This document shows, piece by piece, positions 45,628 through 56,728 of a stretch of DNA of 64,000 bases. The translations under genes were made by a program, and so were the position numbers. Origin of the DNA: Blasia pusilla (taxonomy: Eukaryota > Marchantiophyta > Marchantiopsida > Blasiales); assembly GCA_050084515.1 (NCBI GenBank), contig CM114271.1, forward strand, positions 19,654,001-19,718,000, written 5' to 3'. The notes under the pieces were generated by a model. It was not told the DNA's origin. It saw only the letters and a program-made list of their open reading frames with translations, and did not search any database. The first letter of the stretch is position 1, and every line of letters begins with the position of its first letter.

Positions 45628-46402
45628 AGCTAGGGGGGCGATTGGAGATATTATGGTACTTCTTGTCTTGTTTTTTGAATGCCATGAGTTAGTATGGGAT
45701 CGTGCGTGCTTGTGTGTGTATTCGGTGACAACAATGTATGTTGTGTAGCGATGTATATACGCATGAAAACTGTCACGTCTTTTAGGATATATCAATGAGA
45801 TCTAGTAGAGCGCCTTTATGAGTAGTGGAGGACAGGCTCAGTAGGTCGATGATGACTTGCTAAGGCCCCGAAAAACTTGAGAGATTAGTTTTCCCTTTCG
45901 TTTCGGCTCATTTGGAGCCATATTGAGGAACTTACTATTTTAGATAAGTACCATTTTGAGTATATGATAGACTTTCTATTTTTGGTAAGTGGCCCTTGAC
46001 CTCTTACATTAGGTCAAGAGCCAAGGAGGTGACTTGGGAGCATAGGTTACCATGGAGAGAGCTTGGGAGAGGGGAGGGGTATACCTCAAGGAGAGAGAGC
46101 TTGAGAGCTCATTCTCTCTTTGTTGAACCTCTTGGCAAGAGGCGATGGAGCTATGGTCTTGCTTGCCTTGTGTGTGTAACCCAAGCCTCTCATTAGGAGA
46201 GTGGGTTTGGTTTCACATTGAGAGAGACATGTGAGAGTGTTCACATGTGAGAACTATAGTGTTGTGAGAGAGATTGTATCTTATTTGATTGGAGATATTT
46301 TGGTACTTCTTGTCTCGTTGTTTGGATGCCATGAGTTAGCATGGAATCGTGTGTGTGTTCGGTGACAGCAATGTATGTTGTGTAGCAATGTGTATGCGCA
46401 TA
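45628..46402 (+). repeat. Polypurine tract and B1-A2-B2 terminal repeats of copy 2
   Basis: Polypurine tract AGCTAGGGGGGCG (45,628-45,640), B1 from ATTGGAGATATTATGG (45,641-45,770), A2 from TGTCACGTC (45,771-46,287) and B2 from ATTGGAGATATTTTGG (46,288-~46,402). A2 is 517 bp and B is ~115-130 bp. The tract touches B1, not A2. Confidence 0.88.
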
Positions 46403-46639
46403 AGAAGCATCATCACATGTTTGCAAGTCATGAAGACAAGCTTGCACTCCTCTACTTGTAACTCTATGTGCAGAGGCCCAATTCTGTCTGCCCCTTCTTC
46501 TTGTATCATCAAATGTTAGATGATGGTGCTTGTTAGGATAAAGGTTTTACACCAATTTTATGTGTTCTAAAGATGCTATGTAAGGACCTAACATAATTGG
46601 ATGGTTTGCTCTATCTAATGGGTTGAACAATTTCTTCCC

Positions 46640-48460
46640 ACAATGAGGAGGATCACCAAACCCTCCATAATCCCCATTAGGATATTCATGTACTGTGAAT
46701 CCCCACCCTGCCCAATTCAGACCCTTACGAGGATGATCCCCTTATGGTCCTCTATCCATATAATCTTCAAGCATGAGATTACGCCTTCGTGCATCACCAT
46801 CAGAAGCATTCCCAATAACAAGGCCTACCGATTTCCTACAATATGCATCCCACATGGTTTTCATATCCTCCCAATGAGCCCTTACCCAATCTGCTGTAAA
46901 CCCATTACATGTGTAGGTGGCACAAATAACTCATTTGGGAAGTCTCTCATGTAGAGGGTTTACAACAATTACACGAGCATAAACACCAATTATATGACTC
47001 TCAAATGTGGACATGATTTTCTTATATCCCTCATCTCCCTCTCCGACCACAATTTCCAAGCCTAAAATACATTAATGGTTTTCAGACGGACCATAAAAAC
47101 CCAACAGAGTATCCCACTTTGATTTCCACCTGCCACAAGGAGAAAAAGAAACCTGAGATTATCTTCAAAAGGCAGTACAAAGCAACTTAAAAAACAGGGT
47201 ATGCTCTACCATTCAAGACATCAAATAGTTCAATGTAAAGGAGCATGTATTTAATAAAATACCTCACACGACCTTTCACCCTGATTTCGTCTTTAGCAAA
47301 CACCACAGGGACATCCCCAGTGATGCCATTTCTCTCCTTTTCTGCAATCAGTATCCGTCCCACTTCTTTAAACACGTCTAATCTAATGCCGCATCGAAAG
47401 GGAACAAAATTTCTTCTTTCTCTTTTTTATGTACTTAAACTTGGGCCCATAAGATTCAATGCTAGGCATCTTGTTGTAGGTCGACCGCCAAATTGCAAAA
47501 GTGCCTGGGCAATGGCTTTTGTCCTTTTTGAAAATTTGTGCCCCTTCTCTTTCCTATTCAGTTTTTTCCTAGATCTTGGAGATAGTCCCAAAGGGCTTCT
47601 TTTCCTCCAAAGGATCCACTCCTATGTGCCATTATAATGTTTCGAAGGAAAGAAAGAAAATCTTGCCTATCGGCTCCCCGATCTAACAAGAAGTCTAGTT
47701 TATGTTTCTTTGTTTGGAGTGCACATACCCTCTTCCTCAAGCCAAAATTGATCAAGCGCAATGTTCTCCTCTCACGAGCATAAGTACGAGCTTGCAACCA
47801 TACCTCAAGCTTAGTGAGATAATCCAATCTTATGTGCATAAAGGTCGATCTTGTCCTTCGCCGAGTCCCAGTCTTGTCTTCTCTGTCAACTCTCATCCTG
47901 AAATCCCCCTCTTTAGTCAGCTTGAAGCACTCATCACAAGTGAGGTGCTTAAAACCATCTCCCAATCTACTAGCATGCAGAACAATTAATTGATATGAAC
48001 AAACCCCTTATGTCCACCCAACACTTAGATGTGGGGTTGAATACCCTCTTCCTTACTGTGGCATCTGGTTCCCATGTTTTGCCTCCCTTCTGATCATGCA
48101 ATATTGCCTTGACTTCTTTCTGAATCCATAGACCTCCACAATGTCTCTCCAATAACTCCTATACAATTGAGATAACGGAAAGTCGGCAAGGTTTTCAGTA
48201 CGTGAAGCCTCACCTTCAAAACCCCCACCATGTTGAGACCCCCCAAGCCGAGAACATTTCACCAGCCACCTCTCAAGGGCATTGTTGGGATTAACGTTTC
48301 TATCCTAAGGCTTTGCAGGTCTTCCTGCCTTTCTTGTCCTTAGAGGTGCACAAGCATTTGCTCTACTCAGTTCCACACCTCTGAGATGGAACTTGCTAGT
48401 CAAATGCTGCTCTAGGTTCGTCTTCAAGTTCTTATGTGCAGGGGCTAAGTGGATGGTGTC
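46640..48460 (-). pseudogene. Unclassified coding region, C-terminal part (possible transposon protein)
   Basis: Minus-strand blocks 47,558-47,965, 48,053-48,262, 47,187-47,375 and stretches to 46,640 look like one decayed protein. Recognisable words: LEQHLTSKFH with upstream Cys and His (a BED/C2H2-like finger completed across the LINE), CDECFKL, MAHRSGSFGGKEALWDYLQD, GHKFSKRTKAIAQALLQFGG, HWEDMKTMWDAYC and NASDGDARRRN (46,807-46,780). A zinc finger followed by a long region with an acidic DGD word suggests a transposase or similar element protein, but I cannot name the family. Stops and frameshifts are present. Confidence 0.45.
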
Positions 48461-48489
48461 TTTACAATTTTTGTGACCAATTTGCCGTA

Positions 48490-48830
48490 GAAAGAATGTG
48501 AGAATCTCAGGTTTGCTGAAAACAGAGAGCGAAGAGGTGAAGAGTGTTGTCACCAAGTTCTTGGTTGATACACTTCATGTTCATAACCCGGACTTGGCTC
48601 AAGCTTTCCGTATTGGGAAAACGGGCACACAACCTCGTGTCATTCTAGTTAAGTTTGTTGATCAAACTCAACGTGATACTGCCATGGCGAACAAGGCCAT
48701 TCTCAAAGGACGGAGGATATGGTTGGATCGTGATCTCACACCTCTACAAGTCGAAGCTAGGAGAAAGGAGCTTGCAAAGGTCAAAGAGGCTCAAGAAGCA
48801 AGTTTTATTGCTTATCTACGCGATGGTTAA
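48490..48830 (+). pseudogene. LINE ORF1 C-terminal part (RRM-like nucleic-acid-binding protein)
   Basis: The frame reads MRISGLL, VKSVVTKFLVDTLHV, QAFRIGK, PRVILVKFV, AILKGRRIWLDRDLTP and a Lys/Glu-rich end, the pattern of L1-type ORF1 proteins that coat the RNA. The N-terminus is lost at the 5' truncation. It stops 57 bp before ORF2. Confidence 0.7.
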
Positions 48831-48887
48831 GAAATTGTTACCCAGAGAAAAAGAGAGTGATCAACCTAGCAATCCAAGAAGCTGAGA

Positions 48888-51800
48888 GTGTTGATGTGGA
48901 ATATACAAGGCCTTTCAACAACAAAGTATGTGAGTGCTCTACCAATTTGGGGGATGGCGAATATCATCAATATTGTGGAGACTTGGGAACATGAGAGCAA
49001 TAATATTGCAGAGGTGGAAGGGTTTACTTTGGTGGGATCGACATGGAATCAAAGAAGGCAACGGGCAGGAAGGGGTTATGGCGGTATTGCTACTTTCATC
49101 AGGTCTCAATTTCTACCTCTCATACATCTAGAAGATCAAGATATCGGGGGCCAATATCATTGGCTACGTCTTGGTTTGGTTGGAGGATCTTATTGTTATT
49201 TGGCAGTTTGTTATTTTGGACCACTCTCCATGTCTATCTACTCAACACGCACTCATAATCGAAGTCAACCGTTCCATCAACTTATTGGGGATGTTCTCAA
49301 ATATCAAAGCAAAGGTGAAGTCTTTCTAGTTGGAGATTTCAATGCTCGCACACGTACTCCTCAATTTACCCAATTCAGTGATTCCTTGATTTCTCCTCTT
49401 CTCGAAGAACATGAGGATGGTTTGTGGTCTAGAATCTCTTCAAATCTTTCTAGAAATCCTTTGACATAGCATTTTTTAACCTTCGGAGCCACTTGTAATT
49501 TGAAAGTTCTTAATGGAACCTCTCATTTTCCCAACTCTCACTCCAATACGTGTTTCTCCTCTACCGGCGCTAGCACCATCGATTATCTTCTATCCTCGCC
49601 CGCTAATAGCTCTCTTATCTCTACATTTGATATTCTAGAACCTCAGCCTGAATCAGATCATGCACCTCTTTTGTTTACTCTCTCACTGTCAAAGCCAACT
49701 CCTCTCTCGACATGTCAATCTATTTAAGCTTCTCCCAAGTTTCGCTTAGATCCTGGTAAAAAAGATCTTTATACGCTATATTTACAAGAACTCTTGACTC
49801 GCATTGTATGGAGCCCAGATCCAAACACGGCAAGTATGCAACTAACCGAATTGCTCAAAAATAGTGCATCTAAGTTCTTTTCGCGCCATAGGGATAGAAG
49901 TGCTAGGAGGCTGCCTTGTAATGGATGGTTTGACTCTGAATGCAAGCAAGCAAGGGCACGATGAGTTGATAAATCTTTGGATATCCCAAGTCGGCTTATT
50001 ATGACGAGCCTTTACAAATACTTGGTGAAATCTAAGAAACGAGCTTTCTTGCGGCGGAAACAAGAGTCCTTGACAAGGGAGCTGCATGAGGATCCCAAAT
50101 CATTTTGGAGACGGTTAGTAGTACGGTCTTCAAAACCTATTCTTGATCCCAAGTCTTTGATATCTTTTGCCGAAAAGCTCTATTTCTTCCCCGATGCTAC
50201 ATCTATGCCACGTTGTGAAGGAATACCTGGCTTATTCTCTGAAGGCGAGGTGATGACTCAACTAAGAAGATTGGCGAATGGTAAATGTGAGGATTTGGAT
50301 GGTCTTTCTATTGAACTTTTCTAGTGGGGAGGAGATTGTATTGGACCGATCCTCACCAAAGTATTGGATGATGCTGCTATCTATGGTTTTCCTCCAACGT
50401 GGTCGCTACGGGAGATTGTTCCTATTCACAAATCAGGAAGGAAGGACTTGATGAAAAACTATCGCACTATCATGGTGGGTAGTGTTTTTGCCAAGTTGTT
50501 TGGGAAATTGGTAGAGTCGAAGTTGAGCACATGGACAGAGACTTTCCAAAAGAGAGCACGGGTCCAATCTGGTTTTCGCCCAACATACAACACCATCGAC
50601 CATATCTTGGCCTTGCGTGTTTTATGGGAGAAATCTAAGGGCAATGGAAAAGCTTTGTTTTGCGGCTTCATCGATTTCAAGAAAGCTTTTGATATTGTAC
50701 CTCGTAAGCTCTTATGGGAAAGGTTGCAAGCCATTGGAGTACCACCAAATCTCCTAGCAACCGTGGCCACGTTATACCATTCCGTTCGGGCCAAGATCAA
50801 AGGTTCAAAAACTCAAGAGATCTTGAGTACCATTGGAGTCATTCAAGGTTGCCCTCTCTCCCCTAAACTTTTTGGAGTTTTCATAGATGATATCGAAAAG
50901 TGGTTGGAGGAATGTGATAGTGAAGGTGTCAAGCTTGGGGACTTTGTCATCAAAGCTCTATTGTATGCAGATGATATCATATTACTAGCACGTGATGGCA
51001 TTAGTTTACAAAAGCACCTCGACACTTTGGCAAGGTTTTGTACCCAGAATCACATGGAGGTTAATATGGAGAAGTCTAAAGTCATTATAGTGGGTACTAG
51101 ATCCAAATTCTCGTTCTTTTACAAAGGTCTACAATTAGAACAAATGAAGAGTTATAAATATCTAGGCATCGATTTCTCTAATGACTATAGTTGGACACTT
51201 TGCATGCAAAAGAGAGTAGAAGCTGGTTACAAAGCTCTATATTCATTTTTAAACTGGTGTAGTAGAGCTCATCTTGTATCTTGGAGTCTTAGGAAATTCT
51301 TATTTAGGAGCTTAGTGTTGCCGGTGGTCTTATATGGGACCCAATTTTGGGGCCCTAGTTGTAAGAAGACAGGTTGGGAGCGCGTGGAGAGAGTGCAAAA
51401 GATCTTTCTACAAGAAGAATTGGGTGTAAGAAACCAAACTCCGTATGCTATTCTTCTTGCGGAAACAGGTTGTCTTCCTCTAGAAGCTGAAGCTCTTTAC
51501 TTGATCATCACTTACATTGCAAGGGTGAGATCTCTTGATCTTTCTCGCCTCCCTCATCAAGCTTTGCGAGCCACACATTCCATAGGATGGATGGCGGATG
51601 TGGTGACTTGGTCTTCAAAGTGGAATGTGGCAGAACGCGATTGGGACTTGAAACCAATGGCCCTCCGTGAGCATCTACAGAAGCAATTTCTCAATATTAT
51701 TTGGAGGAGCCGGGGCACCAAAATGGAGTTTTATCAACTTCATGTTAATCCTATGCTTGTATATTGTGAACAAGGATACCTACTTGCGGGGATCTCAACA

Positions 51801-52010
51801 TTTTAACGTCATATTATCGCACGACATAGAACTGGGTCTCATAGGCTAGGAATTGAGGAAGGACGATGGTTTAATATTGATAGAAGTGAACGAATTTGTA
51901 GGTTATGTGACGGAGAAAATATTGAGGATGAAGAGCATGTGTTTGTTACATGTCCAAGGTATGCAGAGATTAGACTAACTCATAAAATAGATGTGGAGAA
52001 TTTTTATTCT
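48888..52010 (+). pseudogene. LINE ORF2: endonuclease, reverse transcriptase, zinc knuckle
   Basis: The AP-type endonuclease starts MLMWNIQGL and has VETWE, GYGGIATFIRS, FLVGDFNARTR (~49,335) and SDHAPL (~49,655). Reverse transcriptase in the open block 50,364-51,806 shows PIHKSGRKDLMKNYRTI, SGFRPTYNTIDHI, GFIDFKKAFDIV, GVIQGCPLSPKLFGVF and the catalytic YADD (50,964-50,975). A C-terminal knuckle (CRLC...HVFVTCPRY, ~51,897-51,965) follows a stop at ~51,804. Further stops near 49,467, 49,726, 49,961 and 50,322 make it non-functional. The protein would nick target DNA and prime reverse transcription there. Confidence 0.92.
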
Positions 52011-52212
52011 TTACTATAGCTAGTGCCTTATGATTTAGGTTGTTATATTAGGGACGTCATTATTTATCGCTCAAGTGCTCTAGGCTGTAGCTAGGAGAAG
52101 GTCTTAAGGATCTTTTCAGGGTCAGTGAATGAATGACTTGTAATGTGTTTTTCAGCCTTTTGACCCTTTGGGTCCCACCGGCTTGATCTATTTACCATTT
52201 ACCATTTACAAT

Positions 52213-53270
52213 ACACACACTGAGCTTAAAAGTTGAAAGCCACAATTGGCTCCACAGCAAGGTCTCCACTCCAATGGATAGAAGGTGATTTCTCTAAACC
52301 TGAGGTGGAGTTCACCTCCTCCATGATTCTAAGCCCTTCCTCCAATGCAAGTCTTGGATCCACAGGTTGAGGCCTGCGCATTTCAAACTTGGTTCTCTTT
52401 GTGACAGGTAAGTTATTTCTCTTTGCCCATCGCCTCTCATGCTGAACTGTTAGAATATGCTTTCTCCAATTATTGAATGTATTATCTATGCATTTCTTGT
52501 CCTCAAAGCTATCTGCAGTGTCGTACTCTTCAACACACTCCTCAGAGACAAATCTACCCTAAGGTTCCCCATGTTTATCAAAGGTTCGCACAGACCATCA
52601 ATATCTATGGTCTAATTTTAGGTCCTTCATCAACCTATCTAATCCCCTGGTCTTACTTTTCCAGTACGACGTGTAGAAGGGTTTCATCAACGCTAAACCC
52701 CATGTACCCCTCACATCAACAATATCAAGGGATTGATGTAAGCTACCACCTACCAAACCAGAGATTGAATTATCCCCTCCTTCTCCCAAATTGGGATTGG
52801 GCCCACATGGGAATGGAGTAGTGTTAGATCCCCAAGAACTAGCCTCTATCGATAGGTCTACAATATGTATGCAATTAGGAGTCATGTCTTCATTATTTGA
52901 AAGGCTTGCAATGAATGAGTTAGGCTCTGTGGTCAGTTCCCTACTATTTTTCCCTCCCTCCTCCTTTTCATAAAATGTACCCCTCTCAGTCCTACTATCT
53001 ATCAAATAAACTTCCTCTCCCATATCCTCTAGTATATTACAATCTTCCATGTCCTTATCTACAATTCCAAGTATTCTCTTATCCCAAAAACTGAACTCAA
53101 CATCTTTCCACTTCTTCGATTTGTTAAGTTTATCCCTCAAATTCTCTAAGGTTTCCTCATCCTTATAGGCATATATCATTAGTGGTTTTGTTTTGTCAAC
53201 CCCAATCATTGGTAAATAAAGGACCTTAATTTTGTGTGACATTGTGAGCAATACTGCAGCATAGTACAAG
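52213..53270 (-). pseudogene. Unclassified coding region, N-terminal part
   Basis: The open minus frame 52,598-53,269 starts MYYAAVLL or, four codons after an internal ATG context, MSHKIKVLYLPMIGVDK. It continues with TKPLMIYAYKDEETLENL, FSFWDKRILGIVDKD and NILEDMGEEVYLID. A second part (52,213-52,597) has a stop, then FNNWRKHILTVQHERRWAK and ends at a CVYC pair that joins DTIHLAPAHKN across the LINE target duplication. The ubiquitin-like or DNA-binding nature of the start is unknown. I treat it as the same gene as 46,640-48,460 because removing the LINE makes the zinc-finger frame continuous. Confidence 0.5.
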
Positions 53271-54050
53271 CTATCACATTACATTCACAAAGAGAGAGGT
53301 GAAGGTTAGGACACATCCACTCACATGATGTTAGTGAGAAACATCCATTGCAATCACAAGAATGAATGAAACACATACACAAACTATACAAAATTTACAC
53401 GAGGGGTGATCATGGTCCAAAAAACAAATCCCCATGGGTGTCTGATACATACTCTGTGTCAATCACCTTCTCTGCCAAAAACCTAAATTAATGTCCTCGA
53501 GTGCAAAATTCAATCATTCCCCAAAAAATTAGAGGCCTCGTAACAGCCATTGGAAAACCCCTACTCATCTACAACATGGGCAAAAACCTCCTCTCAACTG
53601 CTGCCTACGATACCGTCTAGCCGAGCAAATTCTTGCAGGTGGCAGCAATCCCTCTTGCATGTAGTAATACTCAAAGCGGAGGCGCACAATACAACCATAG
53701 AAGGTAATAGCCTCGTGGATCATAGCTACAGCTTTCCTCACGTGAGGGGAGTTGTCCTCACTAACCAAAAACCCATTCTGGTCATGGAAAATGTGGACTG
53801 TAATCCAATTTGCCACTCCCAACATCAACCACGCCAAAATGGAGTATGGATCCTCATGCAACAACACAAAATCAGCCATCTTCACATAGAATTGACGGCT
53901 TTGTTCATGAAACCACCAGCATGCAGTCCTCTGCACAAGGTCCCATTCCCAATAGTGCATGGTTGCATAACCACAAATCTTCAATTGACATAGAAGTGGC
54001 AATGCAACTATGCACTCTGTCACATCTGAGTAGCCGATAGGGCGAGATCT
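53271..54050 (-). other. Unassigned stretch upstream of the minus-strand coding region
   Basis: A 153-residue open minus frame at 53,565-54,023 (words NWITVHIFHDQNGFLVSEDN and YYYMQEGLLPPARIC) is not recognised and may be an upstream exon or chance. A Cys-rich 61-residue frame at 53,206-53,391 overlaps the next coding block in another frame. Confidence 0.35.
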
Positions 54051-54186
54051 ATCGTGGATAGGGCGTAGGAGCCAGCGGACTATCTTGAGTGTAACTTTTT
54101 CCCACGGTGTCGGATGAGGTTGAGGATAGGTCCATTGTGTCAGGAATGTCGTTTCTGAAAACTTTCATGTTGAGGTCTTTTACAGC

Positions 54187-54383
54187 CGGGTGACTTGTTG
54201 ACAGTCACCCCTGGTAACCTGTCTTGCGCTTGAGTTACCAAGGGGAGGGCTATTTTTAGGGGAAGAGCCTTTTGGTTCTTCCCAACCCTATATAAGAGAG
54301 GAAGATGGCTTTCCTAAGCCATCTTTCTCATGTTGGGCCGTTAGAGCACCTCCCTTGTACGGGTCTATCATCCCGTTTTAGGT
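54187..54383 (+). promoter_or_regulatory. Cluster of four hairpins with a TATA-like box
   Basis: Four short inverted repeats follow each other: GGGTGACT/AGTCACCC (54,188-54,210), GGTAAC/GTTACC (54,213-54,239), GGGGAAGAGCC/GGTTCTTCCC (54,259-54,283) and AAGATGGCTT/AAGCCATCTT (54,302-54,325). TATATAAG lies between the last two (54,289-54,296). A fifth pair, TATCATCCCG/CGGGATGATA, spans the boundary with DMT-gypsy copy 3 (54,366-54,400). It could be the LTR or leader of an unidentified element. Confidence 0.5.
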
Positions 54384-54705
54384 GGTGACACGGGATGATA
54401 AACCACCGTTGGCCATGGCCAATAGGGTGGGGGAGTTGAGGGCAGCCTTACCTACGTTGGTGAGCTTCCCAGCATCCCATGCCTTTCGTCAGGGAGGGCC
54501 AGGCATGATTTGGGATGAGGTGACCGGAGCATTGGAGGAGCCTATAGCAAATGAGCGCGAACGCGCCATGGGGTTCGCTACCGGTACTACGGCGGTGACA
54601 GGGATGACTGAGGCATCCCGGAGACAGGTGTTGGGGCAGGTGATGGACCTCAACTGTCTCACATGGATAGTCAGCCTATGTATGGCTGAGCAGAGACGGA
54701 TGTGA
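54384..54705 (+). pseudogene. DMT-gypsy copy 3 methyltransferase, C-terminal part
   Basis: This 107-residue open frame (ATG at 54,382, though the start is a breakpoint, not a real start) holds ALPTLVSFPASHAF, VTGALEEP, then ERERAMGFATGTTAV (~54,553) and SRRQVLGQVMDLNCLTW. In DNMT3 enzymes the matching end reads E-x-ER-x-x-GFP followed by R-x-x-LLG. It aligns with the end of the copy 1 domain and has no internal stop. Motifs I-VIII are missing. Confidence 0.82.
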
Positions 54706-54970
54706 GTGTCCTCCATGCCGTCACGTCCACGAGTTGGACCATTGCCTACAGGGTCTGTACAGGCATTGGCTGGGGGCGAGAGGAGGAGAGATAGGCACCC
54801 ATGGACTTCCTGGGACGTTGTTCGAGCACAGAGTGCAAAGGCGGCTAGAGTAGCACATGTTCATTTTTTGGATGTGGAGCATGGTGTAGGAGGTTAGAGT
54901 GGAGTGGTTGTTGCGGAGGTGGCTAGGGTTGCTACATAGCAACCAAAGCCGAAGGTTGCGTCCTCTCCGA
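54706..54970 (+). other. Linker between methyltransferase and reverse transcriptase, copy 3
   Basis: Open frame 54,706-54,894 shares DRHPWTSWDV with copy 1. No domain is recognised. It is interrupted near 54,895 and 54,940. Confidence 0.5.
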
Positions 54971-54981
54971 GTGAGGTCACA

Positions 54982-56728
54982 ATGGAGACTTGGGAGCGTG
55001 TGATAGGTCTCAAGTTGATAGGAGGAGAGCGATGGCAAGTTCATAGGTTTTTGAGAGGGCATGTCAGTTGTTTTGCCTTCAGTATGAGAGACTTGGATAC
55101 GCTGAAGGGTCCTGGGATACGGATTGAGTTGGCTAGTGATACGCCGATCTTTCGTCGACCCTACAAGTATTCTGATATGGAGCGAGCCTTGATTCAGAGC
55201 AAGAGTCAGGACTTGTTGGAGGCAGGACTTGTGGAGTTATCACATGGGGAGTATGCATCTGCCACAGTCATGCCGGCGAAGAAGGATATGTATGGCAATT
55301 GGACGGATAGGCGGATGTGTGAAGATTACCGTCCTATCAACCGACAGACGAGGTCAGATCGGTACGCCATGCCTACTCTTGAAGAGATCTTTGATGCGGT
55401 AGGGCATGCAAAGATCTTCAGTACTTCAGATCTCCATGTTGGCTATCATCACCTTCCTATCAGGTTGGAGGACAGGGAGAAGATAGCATTCTGGGGGATA
55501 GATCGGTTCGGGAGAGATTACTTGTATTAGTGGCGGTTCTTACCATTTGGGTTGAAGAACGCGACTATAGAGTTTCAGAGAGTGATGGATAGGACTCTGG
55601 CTGGCTTGGATTTTGTACGATGTTACATAGATGATATTCTTATATTTAGTTCCACGGTTGAGGAGCATGAGCGACACTTGGAGGAGGTGTTTCGGCGATT
55701 GCAGTTACATGGATTGAAGTTACATCCAAGCAAGTGCAGATTCTTTCAGGAGCAGATTGAGTACTTGGGACACACCATATACCCGAGTGGGTTAGGCGTT
55801 CAGCAGACGAAGGTAGAGGCTATTGCACAGATTCCACGCCCTATAGATGTGAGTCGAGTTCGAGCATTTCTTGGACTAGCAAACTTCTATCGACGGTATG
55901 TCAAGGGTTTTAGTGTGATCGCAAAGTCTTTGACCTTGTTGATGAGACTTGATCAGGTTTGGTTGTAGGGAGATGATCAGGAGCGAGCATTTCAGGAGCT
56001 CAAGGTCAGGTTGACGTCCTCACCTATTTTACAGAGACCGGTTATGGGTCCCCATTCCAGTTACATACGGAATGGAGCATGTTGGGTCTAGGAGCAGTGC
56101 TTACTCAGAGGGATGACGAGGAGAGGGAGTTCGTTGTGGCTTACGTGAGCAGATCAAACAACATTGCATAGGCGAAGTACAGCTCCTACGAGGGAGAGTG
56201 CTTGGCTGCAGTGTGGGCCGTGGCACATTTCAGGTGCTATTTATTCGGAAACCCTTTCACACTTATCACTGATCATCAGCCGTTGAGATGGTTGATGGAG
56301 TCCGACAAGCTTACGGGAAAGCTTGCCAGGTGGGCTCTATTACTACAGGAGTATGAGTTTGAGGTGGTTCATAGGCCAAGTCGGCTGAACCAAGATGCGG
56401 ATGGGTTGAGTTGTAACCCATGTCCGAGTCAGAGAGACGACACAGGAGCTCGATGGCACGGAGAGAGTGATGAGGAGATGGTGCCCGGTTGGCATGCATC
56501 TGCCTATCTTTGTTGGTTGACTATGGCAGGTAAGCCACAGGTGATGACTCCAGTGGTGGGTTTGGATGATGAGTCTTTGGATCCGGAGGTTAGTGAGGAG
56601 GCGACAGGTGGTCGTGATATCCATGACGACGTGGAGGTTGTGGAGTTCTTGCGCACTGGCGTCATTGCGAGTATAGTGAGTGCTAGGGAGCGGGATCGGA
56701 TCCTACAAAGAGCCAAGAGGTTCAGGTG
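54982..56728 (+). pseudogene. DMT-gypsy copy 3 reverse transcriptase and RNase H
   Basis: Blocks 54,982-55,530 and 55,552-55,968 give a near-complete RT (LKGPGIRIELASDTPIFRRP, CEDYRPINRQ, CYIDDILIFSSTVEEHERHL at ~55,620). They are separated by a TAG in the LYQWRF word (~55,528). RNase H is frameshifted at ~55,970-56,200, then open from 56,202 (AAVWAVAHFRCYLFGN, TDHQPLRWLMESDKL) with the connecting region to integrase (GGRDIHDDVEVVEFLRTG). Confidence 0.88.

Larger units (their letters stand above)
40107..46402 (+). mobile_element. DMT-gypsy copy 2: gag end to B1-A2-B2, with a deletion inside the methyltransferase
   Basis: Plus-strand order: zinc-knuckle part of gag, protease, N-terminal half of the methyltransferase, reverse transcriptase, RNase H, integrase, PHD finger, 3' untranslated region, polypurine tract, B1, A2, B2. 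The 5' part (A1, leader, capsid) is missing. The methyltransferase is cut from just before motif IV to the start of reverse transcriptase. Stops and frameshifts occur in every domain. Confidence 0.88.
48469..52204 (+). mobile_element. Non-LTR retrotransposon (LINE), 5' truncated, 8-bp target duplication
   Basis: The insert is flanked by TTTACAAT at 48,461-48,468 and 52,205-52,212. It holds the end of ORF1, an ORF2 with endonuclease, reverse transcriptase and C-terminal zinc knuckle, and ends in a short TTTACCA-type repeat instead of poly(A). It interrupts the minus-strand coding region listed at 46,640-48,460 and 52,213-53,270. Clade not assigned. Confidence 0.9.

Noticed and set aside
45641-46402. 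Ordinary 3' LTR of about 640-760 bp
   Set aside because: The polypurine tract touches B, the insertion boundaries of the lone unit are A-B, and the 5' end of copy 1 has A without B. No single LTR definition fits all copies, so split repeats were preferred, with the caveat that full-length copies are needed.
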